The position numbers and the translations under genes were made by a program. Source: CAYXRK01 sp964467615 (lineage in GTDB: Bacteria > Hydrogenedentota > Hydrogenedentia > Hydrogenedentales > GCA-2746185). Taken from it: a DNA stretch of 12,937 bases. The stretch is from positions 1 through 12,937 of the forward strand of contig CAYXRK010000141.1 of the NCBI GenBank assembly GCA_964467615.1. The letters are read 5' to 3'. This document shows positions 7,987 through 12,937 of the stretch, piece by piece; within the stretch, counting starts at the first letter, position 1; each line of letters starts with the position of its first letter. A model generated the notes under the pieces. It was not told the origin of the DNA, made no database searches, and was given only the letters and a program-made list of their open reading frames with translations.

Positions 7987-8120
7987 GCGTGCGTTCGCCC
8001 AAAAAATGAAAGCCCCAAGGCAGCCATGCCACTCGTGATGATCGAGAGCGACCGGCCGACCAGGGGGCTGATTGGCGCATCAACTAAATATACAGTAACA
8101 CATGGGGGCCTAAATTTCAT
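7983..8120 (-). CDS. possible 45-residue single-span membrane protein
   Basis: I do not recognise this product. From ATG 8120 it encodes 45 residues with a hydrophobic stretch in the middle (PLVGRSLSIITSGMAALGL, about residues 19-37) and an Arg-containing tail. On the - strand GGAG lies at -11 to -8 of the ATG, a good ribosome site. Its TGA overlaps the ATG of the NYN remnant (ATGA), as in translationally coupled pairs. Short length and lack of a known family keep confidence low. It could be noncoding leader of a dying gene. Confidence 0.3.
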   Translation of the reverse strand: MKFRPPCVTVYLVDAPISPLVGRSLSIITSGMAALGLSFFGRTHA

Positions 8121-8233
8121 TTCCTGCTCCGGATGCGATAGTAGACTGCAAAGCGAAATCAGGAGGCAACTTTTGGCGGTTGGGGCGATTGGATCGCCGG
8201 CTGTCCGGCCCGGCAAGAGCCTCGCCCCCCCTT

Positions 8234-8242
8234 TGCTATACT
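8234..8242 (+). promoter_or_regulatory. extended -10 promoter for murC-ftsQ
   Basis: TGC directly before TATACT (8237-8242) is an extended -10 element. No convincing -35 hexamer lies 16-18 bases upstream, which extended -10 promoters can tolerate. Transcription would start near 8249. Confidence 0.5.
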
Positions 8243-8268
8243 GGAGTCCTGCGCGGGTGCGCCGCGTG

Positions 8269-8298
8269 AGGCCGCAGGGGACCGGTAACGGGCGGCCT
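8269..8298 (+). promoter_or_regulatory. hairpin in the murC leader
   Basis: AGGCCGC (8269-8275) pairs perfectly with GCGGCCT (8292-8298) over a 16-base loop. A smaller GCGC stem (8251-8254 with 8259-8262) precedes it. The hairpin ends 8 bases before the AGGGGGA at 8307-8313. It could influence translation of the long-start form. No known riboswitch class is recognised. Confidence 0.4.
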
Positions 8299-8390
8299 GA
8301 CGTGACAGGGGGAACTTTGCGATGGCTTTCGGAGCGGCGTCCGCCGCCGTGCTTCCGCGATCCGGCCCGTCGGCCGCGGGGGGTAGCGCG

Positions 8391-9815
8391 ATGAACCGGC
8401 GCGTGCATTTTGTCGGCGCGGGCGGAATCGGAATGAGCGGCCTTGCGGAGGTCTTGCTCAACCTGGGCTACGACGTTTCAGGCTCCGACCTTAGCGCGTC
8501 GCCCATTACGGCGCGGCTCGAGACGTATGGGCTTCGATTCACCGAAGGCCACGACGCGCAAAACGTCGCTGGGGCCGAAATTGTTGTCGTTTCCGCGGCG
8601 GTGCCGGTGGACAATCCCGAAATCGTCGAGGCGAGGCGGCGGGGCATTCCGGTCATTCACCGGAGCGATCTGCTGGCGGATCTGATTCGATTGAAGCCGA
8701 ACGCGGTGGTCGTTGGCGGTACGCACGGGAAGACTACGACGACCTCGATGATCAGCGCGATCTTGGACCATGCGAACATCGGTGCAACGTCGTTGATTGG
8801 CGGGATTCTGCATCGAAGCGGGACGAATGCGCGATGGGGTACGGGCGAGTACATCGTGGCGGAGGCGGACGAGCACGACGGATCGTTCTTGCGGTTGCAC
8901 CCGACGATCGGCGTCGTGACGAACATCGACGAAGAACACCTGGAGCACTACGGGACGCTCGACAACATCAAGCGGGCGTTCATCGATTTCTGCAATCAAA
9001 TCCCGTTTTACGGCTATTCGATTGTCTGTCACGACGACGAACAGGCGCGGTCCATATTGCCGTCGCTTGAGTGCGTGACGGTGACGTATGGGCTAGAGGA
9101 GGGCGCGGGCATCGTGGGGCGGAACGCACGCCTTTCGGGTGCGGCGCCGGGCCAGCCATTGGCGTCTCAATTGGACCGGTTGTCAACGCGAATCGACGTG
9201 GAGAACCGTGACTCTCGGTTCGGAAAGATTGGGCCGATTGGAACGTTCGAAGTGCGGGCGCTGGGATTGGGCAATGCGCGGAACGCGCTGGCGGCGTGCG
9301 CGGTTGGGATGTGTTTGGGGATGCGGTTTGGCCTTATCGCGGACGGCCTGCGGGAGTTCGACGGCGTGCGGCGGCGGATGCAAGTGCGGGGCGAAGCGCG
9401 GGGGGTCACGGTCATCGAGGATTACGCGCACCACCCGACGGAGATAGCGAACACGCTCGAGGCGGTGCGGTGGGTGAATCCGAAGCGGATCGTGTCCGTG
9501 TTTCAGCCGCACTTGTACACACGCACCAAGTTCCTTGCGAAGGAATTCGCGCAGGTATTGAGCACTGCGGATCGCGCGATCGTGACGGACATCTACGGAT
9601 CGCGGGAGGCGCCGATGCCGGGGGTCGATTCGGGGCTCATCGTGGACGCAGCTCGGGCGCTAGGCTCAGGCCGGGTCGAATTGGTCAACGACATGCGTGC
9701 GGTGCCGGAGCACATCGCGCCGGACCTGCGCGAGGGCGACGTTGTGCTGGTGTTGGGCGCGGGGGACATCAACCGGATTGTTGAACCGTTGTTGCAGCAA
9801 CTTGGGCAGTCATGA
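8391..9815 (+). CDS. murC: UDP-N-acetylmuramate--L-alanine ligase MurC
   Basis: MurC adds the first amino acid (L-Ala) to UDP-MurNAc in cytoplasmic peptidoglycan synthesis, using ATP. From ATG 8391 it has 474 residues, a normal length. The N-terminal Rossmann domain starts VHFVGAGGIGMSGLAEVL. The ATP loop is GTHGKTTTT at 110-118. EADEHDGSFL (158-167) and VVTNIDEEHLEHYG follow. The C-terminal domain has EDYAHHPTEIANTL and FQPHLYTRTKFL. A longer start at ATG 8322 would add 23 low-complexity residues and has a good AGGGGGA site. ATG 8391 also has a G-run at 8378-8383, and it matches where the family alignment begins, so it is preferred. ftsQ overlaps the stop by ATGA. Unlike in most division/cell-wall clusters, murB and ddl are not between the two genes. 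Confidence 0.95.
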   Translation: MNRRVHFVGAGGIGMSGLAEVLLNLGYDVSGSDLSASPITARLETYGLRFTEGHDAQNVAGAEIVVVSAAVPVDNPEIVEARRRGIPVIHRSDLLADLIRLKPNAVVVGGTHGKTTTTSMISAILDHANIGATSLIGGILHRSGTNARWGTGEYIVAEADEHDGSFLRLHPTIGVVTNIDEEHLEHYGTLDNIKRAFIDFCNQIPFYGYSIVCHDDEQARSILPSLECVTVTYGLEEGAGIVGRNARLSGAAPGQPLASQLDRLSTRIDVENRDSRFGKIGPIGTFEVRALGLGNARNALAACAVGMCLGMRFGLIADGLREFDGVRRRMQVRGEARGVTVIEDYAHHPTEIANTLEAVRWVNPKRIVSVFQPHLYTRTKFLAKEFAQVLSTADRAIVTDIYGSREAPMPGVDSGLIVDAARALGSGRVELVNDMRAVPEHIAPDLREGDVVLVLGAGDINRIVEPLLQQLGQS

Positions 9816-10606
9816 AGAAGCGAAAAAAACAGGCGGCGCGAAGCCGGCCACCGCGGCGAACATCTCGCTGGAAACCTTCGCGTTTAGCGAACTCGCTGGA
9901 GGCGCTGCTCTGCGCGGCGTTGCTCGCGGGGTTCCTAGGCGGCTTCTATAACTTTAGCCGCGCCTACGCGGGGTTTCGCGTTTGGAAACTTCAGATTGAC
10001 GGGGTCCGCCATCTCGACGAGCAAACGATCGCGGAGGCATCAGGAATTACGCCGCGAGACCCGATCTTTTTTTTCGACGCCGAGGCGGCGGCCCGGGCCG
10101 TCGAGACGCTTCCTTACGTTAAGACGTGCGCCGTGGCCATTGATTTTCCGGATGTGATCAAATTGTCGGTGGTGGAGAGGAAGGAATGGGCGAGTTTGCT
10201 GATCAACAGCCGCGCGTTCGCGATCGACAACGAGGGCATTGTCTTGCGCGAGTATGCGGCTGACGAGATGCCGCTTACGCCCTTCATCACCGACGTGCCC
10301 GGTTTGGAATTTGTGGCGCCCGGTCAACCAGTGAAGAACGAGGAATTTCGTGAGGCAATGGCCGTGCTTAAGGCGTTTAACGCAAACGCCGCTTCGACCG
10401 AGGTGACCGTGTCCGAGGTGGCGGCGGGATCGGTGGACGACATCCGGATGTACTGCGACGAGTTGCCGTACGAGTTGCGCTGGGGCCGCGGCGACTACGA
10501 CGAACAGGCCCGCCGGCTAGCGGTATTTTGGTCGGAGGTCGGGTTGGCGCGTCACCTGACCGAGTATCTTGACCTTCGATTCGGCCGGAACATCGCGGCG
10601 AAATAA
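9812..10606 (+). CDS. ftsQ: cell division protein FtsQ/DivIB
   Basis: FtsQ is a bitopic divisome protein that links early and late division proteins in the periplasm through FtsB and FtsL. The 264-residue product has a very basic cytoplasmic tail (MKKRKKQAARSRPPRR), one membrane span at about 28-49, and a POTRA domain at about 54-122 (WKLQIDGVRHLDEQTIAEAS, YVKTCAVAIDFPDVIKLSVV). A beta domain follows to the end. The start overlaps the murC TGA as ATGA, with no clear ribosome site, so coupling to murC is likely. The usual downstream partners ftsA and ftsZ are absent. Instead the gene meets nrdR tail to tail with two bases between the stops. Confidence 0.9.
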   Translation: MKKRKKQAARSRPPRRTSRWKPSRLANSLEALLCAALLAGFLGGFYNFSRAYAGFRVWKLQIDGVRHLDEQTIAEASGITPRDPIFFFDAEAAARAVETLPYVKTCAVAIDFPDVIKLSVVERKEWASLLINSRAFAIDNEGIVLREYAADEMPLTPFITDVPGLEFVAPGQPVKNEEFREAMAVLKAFNANAASTEVTVSEVAAGSVDDIRMYCDELPYELRWGRGDYDEQARRLAVFWSEVGLARHLTEYLDLRFGRNIAAK

Positions 10607-10608
10607 CG

Positions 10609-11073
<465 letters not shown>

Positions 11074-11123
11074 CCTCTTGGATCCCCGAATACTTTGGCG
11101 GTCGTCGTTTCGCCGCAAAAAAC

Positions 11124-11139
11124 TAACCATATATGGTAC
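11124..11139. promoter_or_regulatory. candidate NrdR box, proximal
   Basis: The 12-base perfect palindrome ACCATATATGGT (11126-11137) contains CCATATATGG, which fits the NrdR-box core CNATATATNG. It lies around the predicted nrdR transcription start. Confidence 0.6.
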
Positions 11140-11146
11140 GAGGAGG

Positions 11147-11175
11147 AGCTTAGCACATAATATGTAGTTGGTCAA
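11147..11175 (-). promoter_or_regulatory. promoter for nrdR
   Basis: On the - strand a strong TTGACC -35 (11175-11170) is followed after 17 bases by TAAGCT (11152-11147), a weak -10. The start would be near 11140 with a leader of about 67 bases. A NrdR-box-like palindrome fills the spacer. Confidence 0.5.
11155..11170. promoter_or_regulatory. candidate NrdR box, distal
   Basis: ACATAATATGTAGTTG matches the 16-base NrdR-box pattern (ACACWATATATWGTGT, from memory) at 12 positions. Its centre is 31 bp from that of the proximal box, with 15 bases between them, which is the normal spacing for NrdR box pairs. It sits between the -35 and -10 of the nrdR promoter. Confidence 0.6.
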
Positions 11176-11186
11176 TTTCTCGCAGT

Positions 11187-11729
11187 TCACAAGGCGTGGT
11201 AGAAGGTGAAGGCGTTTTCGCCGTATTGTCGCGTGTTGGAGGCGAGGCTCGTCGCGGGGGGGGGCACGCCTCGACGATGCTCGAGGACGGCGATTCCGTT
11301 TTCGGCAAGCAGTTGGGGGCCCGTCATGGTATCCACAAGGGACCGGTATTCGAGGAAATCGTAGGGTGGGTCGGCGAAGACGATGTCGAAGGGGCGTTCT
11401 CGTTGCGCGAATTGCGGAAGCACGCGGGTAATATCAAGACGGTGAACCGCGCTCGTGGCGGCGGCGGCGCATAGGCCGATATTGTGTTTGAGCGTTTTTT
11501 CGGCCTGCCGGTCCGACTCCACGAAAACGACTTGGGAAGCGCCGCGGCTCAATGCTTCTAGGCCAATGGCGCCCGTGCCGGCGAAGAGGTCCAGAAACCG
11601 GGCCCCCACTACGCGGTCGCCGAGGATATTGAACAGTGCCTGTCTGGCGCGTTCGCCGGTAGGGCGGACAAGGCTCCCAGGTGGAGTGGCCAACCGCCGA
11701 TTTTTGAATTTTCCGGAGGCGATTCTCAT
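11187..11729 (-). CDS. rsmD: 16S rRNA (guanine966-N2)-methyltransferase RsmD
   Basis: RsmD methylates G966 of 16S rRNA during small-subunit assembly, using S-adenosylmethionine. The 180-residue product (198 in E. coli) starts MRIASGKFKNRRLATP and has VRPTGERARQALFNIL. The SAM-binding motif is FLDLFAGTGAIGLEAL at 45-60, and the catalytic DPPY is at 120-123. The C terminus (RQYGENAFTFYHAL) fits the family. The ATG at 11729 is chosen by homology, though no clear ribosome site precedes it. The frame stays open to 12056 but the extra residues look random. A run of nine C on the coding strand (11256-11264) sits in the GVPPPA segment. nrdR lies downstream on the same strand with its own promoter. 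Confidence 0.92.
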   Translation of the reverse strand: MRIASGKFKNRRLATPPGSLVRPTGERARQALFNILGDRVVGARFLDLFAGTGAIGLEALSRGASQVVFVESDRQAEKTLKHNIGLCAAAATSAVHRLDITRVLPQFAQRERPFDIVFADPPYDFLEYRSLVDTMTGPQLLAENGIAVLEHRRGVPPPATSLASNTRQYGENAFTFYHAL

Positions 11730-11860
11730 TCGTAAGATCGTATCAAATCTGCACCTACGGTGAATTGAGACAGGACAACTACGTGATACCGCAGATTTCG
11801 CTGGAGTCGCGGCGGCGTGAATAAGTTGGTGCGGCGAGATGGTGGTGTTTTGAATATAAT

Positions 11861-11870
11861 TCCACGTGGA
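11861..11870. promoter_or_regulatory. CACGTG palindrome, possible weak parS-like site
   Basis: TCCACGTGGA is a perfect 10-base palindrome with the CACGTG core of parS and the TTCCACGTG half found in Bacillus-type sites. The outer bases do not match, so it is at best a weak ParB site. Confidence 0.3.
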
Positions 11871-11949
11871 GGATCGTAAGTTATTAAAGGGACACGAGTT
11901 ACGTTGGATCCTCAACGTACGTTTCCATCTAAACCGGATTGCGGGGCTC

Positions 11950-11969
11950 TGTGGATTGTTTGTGGATAT
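11950..11969 (+). promoter_or_regulatory. pair of DnaA-box-like 9-mers
   Basis: TGTGGATTG (11950-11958) and TGTGGATAT (11961-11969) lie 11 bases apart in the same orientation. The DnaA box in this orientation is TGTGGATAA, so they differ from it at two positions and one position. A weaker CGTGAATAA is at 11816-11824. Two or three boxes are few for a full origin. Confidence 0.4.
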
Positions 11970-12220
11970 CGCGCTAACATTACGCAAACAAAAGAGTTGC
12001 ACGTTCGGGAAGTATGGAAAGTGCGGTGCTGGCTTCCCGGCCGTCGATTTACGCATTGATAGTGTTTAGGTTGCCTTCTTCTTCTGCTGTTAAGTTAACG
12101 AGTTCCCGGACCTCAAGCCTCGGGGCATAGGGTGGCGGCGATGCATGAGCGCGGAACTTGGGGGTCCTAAGTTTTGCCGGGACCGGTCGTGGCTGGAGGG
12201 GCGAGGCGAGGCCCGTGCGT

Positions 12221-12320
12221 CTATAGTGTTAGAAATATAGTATACAGAGTGTATGTTATAATGATTATTAAATTGTTAACAGATGTAATCTTATAAATAT
12301 CTATACTGTATAAGTGTTGA
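12221..12320. other. AT-rich block, possible DNA unwinding element
   Basis: By hand count only 22 of these 100 bases are G or C, against roughly 60% for the window. It contains several small inverted repeats, such as ATACA/TGTAT (12242-12254) and CTATA/TATAG (12221-12240). Such blocks occur at origins and at strong promoters. No gene explains it. Confidence 0.6.
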
Positions 12321-12480
12321 TCTCTAGAGGCGGTCATCGTGCGGTCGAACTGCAGTGCCTCAGTTTGACGGAGCAACGATTTGTGAAGGCGGGCCGTCAC
12401 CATATCGTGTTTCGTTTCCATTCGTGAGGAGGCGCGGGGTTGGTTGAGCGTGACACAGGCCGATTGGGTCTGGCGTGGAT

Positions 12481-12496
12481 GGTTTCACGTGGAACT
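12481..12496. promoter_or_regulatory. parS-like centromere site
   Basis: Read on the - strand, the 16 bases AGTTCCACGTGAAACC match the parS consensus TGTTNCACGTGAAACA at every position except the two outermost. ParB would load here to organise and segregate the origin region. The site spans the rsmG stop codon (12485-12487). parS sites cluster near origins, commonly close to rsmG-parAB. Confidence 0.75.
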
Positions 12497-12937
12497 ATTT
12501 GCGTCGGATTTCTTGGCCGAGACTACACTCAGACGCGAGCGTCGAAGGCCGCGATGGTCAAATTCGTCGAGGATCTGGTATTGCGTCAGCGTAGGGTTGT
12601 CCAAATTCCGGTTACCTTGATAAAGCAGGCTGGCCCCTTGAGCGAGAAATGGTTCGACTAGTGGAATTAGCCTATCTACACGGGTCGCTGCACGAGACAG
12701 TACGAAATCCGGTCGCGGTGACGAAGAATTACCTACAAACCGTCCGTGCTTCACGCTGCATTGAGTTAGGCCGAGAAGCGTGGTTGCTTTTCGTAAGAAG
12801 GCCGCCTTTTTCCCGTTTGACTCCCAGAGTTCGAAGGTCGCGTCGCGTCGCACGGCTGCAATCGGTATAGCGGGAAATCCTGCGCCGGATCCGATGTCTA
12901 GGCACTTGATCCCGGCAGTGGAAGGTGACCCTAGGTA
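12485..12937 (-). CDS. rsmG: 16S rRNA (guanine527-N7)-methyltransferase RsmG, 5' partial
   Basis: RsmG (GidB) methylates G527 of 16S rRNA with S-adenosylmethionine; its loss gives low-level streptomycin resistance in several species. The gene enters from the right edge, so its start is outside the window. The visible 150 residues include the SAM motif LDIGSGAGFPAIPIA (residues 13-27). FELWESNGKKAAFLRKATTL follows, then PDFVLSRAATRVDRLIPLVE, the order seen in the family. The C terminus (RLSVVSAKKSDANSST) replaces the usual HLVVIRK-type ending. The GTG at 12853 is not the start, because the SAM motif lies upstream of it. A parS-like site covers the stop codon, and no parA or parB follows. Confidence 0.9.
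   Translation of the reverse strand, partial: YLGSPSTAGIKCLDIGSGAGFPAIPIAAVRRDATFELWESNGKKAAFLRKATTLLGLTQCSVKHGRFVGNSSSPRPDFVLSRAATRVDRLIPLVEPFLAQGASLLYQGNRNLDNPTLTQYQILDEFDHRGLRRSRLSVVSAKKSDANSST

Larger units (their letters stand above)
11730..12484. other. 755-base gene-free region between rsmD and rsmG
   Basis: No credible protein or tRNA gene is seen on either strand. Besides the sites listed separately, it holds a small hairpin at 12155-12173 (AACTT pairing with AAGTT, then only two more Ts), too weak to call a terminator. The combination of DnaA-box-like 9-mers, a CACGTG palindrome, an AT-rich block and a flanking parS site is what origin-proximal regions contain. This position, downstream of rsmG, is where parA and parB lie in many bacteria, but neither is present here. 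Confidence 0.6.

Noticed and set aside
7852..8394. 180-residue + strand ORF
   Set aside because: It has no recognisable domain, overlaps the murC leader and promoter, and lies antisense to the NYN remnant.
11074..11190. N-terminal extension of nrdR by 39 residues
   Set aside because: It would translate through the promoter and operator region. NrdR proteins begin at the MRCPFC methionine.
11730..12056. N-terminal extension of rsmD by 109 residues
   Set aside because: The frame is open, but the residues look random and the RsmD family begins at the ATG at 11729.
12155..12175. Intrinsic terminator (AACTT...AAGTT then Ts)
   Set aside because: The stem is only about eight pairs with one G-U, and just two Ts follow it.
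12221..12421. 66-residue - strand ORF with a hydrophobic tail
   Set aside because: The hydrophobic tail comes from AT-rich DNA, there is no ribosome binding site, and it has no family resemblance.
12421..12484. tRNA-like or small RNA gene before rsmG
   Set aside because: There is no cloverleaf pairing, T-loop GTTCGA or matching acceptor stem.

Overview
The window is GC-rich DNA (about 60% GC by eye, with more G than C on the + strand) carrying mostly core bacterial housekeeping genes. A secreted HtrA protease, FtsQ, MurC and a BatE-type protein point to a peptidoglycan-containing Gram-negative bacterium. The hexamer microsatellites, the BatE and DUF2752 genes, and the fragmented division/cell-wall and rsmG neighbourhoods look more like a Planctomycetes/Hydrogenedentes-type lineage than a proteobacterium. 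That placement is an inference at low confidence.

Layout. (1) 1-811: the 3' part of a BatE-like TPR/SH3 protein, running in from the left. (2) 812-1058: a leader with a weak promoter and a compound tandem repeat, nine GAGCAC units followed by GATGAC/GAATGAC units. (3) 1059-5693: a tight + strand operon of glnD (PII uridylyltransferase), an HtrA/Deg protease overlapping it by ATGA, and a DUF2752 membrane protein. (4) 5696-7033: a good sigma70-type promoter and a REC-PAS-GGDEF diguanylate cyclase with both a GGDEF motif and an RxxD inhibitory site. (5) 7034-8233: a decayed accessory patch. It holds a frameshifted hicA on +, an intact hicB on - facing it, a truncated NYN/LabA-like remnant on -, and a possible 45-residue membrane ORF overlapping that remnant. 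(6) 8234-10606: an extended -10 promoter, a structured leader, and murC-ftsQ overlapping by ATGA. (7) 10609-11729, - strand: rsmD followed by nrdR. nrdR has its own promoter, overlaid by two NrdR-box-like palindromes whose centres are 31 bp apart. (8) 11730-12484: a 755-base stretch without a gene. It holds two DnaA-box-like 9-mers, a CACGTG palindrome and a 100-base block of about 22% GC, and it ends at a near-consensus parS site that includes the rsmG stop codon. (9) 12485-12937, - strand: the 3' part of rsmG, running out to the right.

How the parts work together. glnD senses nitrogen through PII, HtrA performs envelope quality control, and the cyclase makes c-di-GMP. murC and ftsQ are what remains here of a division/cell-wall cluster, without murB, ddl, ftsA or ftsZ beside them. 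nrdR represses ribonucleotide reductase genes elsewhere and probably itself. The right end (rsmG, parS, DnaA-like boxes, AT-rich block) resembles the neighbourhood of a chromosome origin, but GC skew does not support an origin exactly here.

The most noteworthy signals are the NrdR-box pair in the nrdR promoter, the parS/origin-like gap beside rsmG, the inverted and broken hicA/hicB pair, and the compound microsatellite before glnD. I did not find a clearly new multi-gene system.
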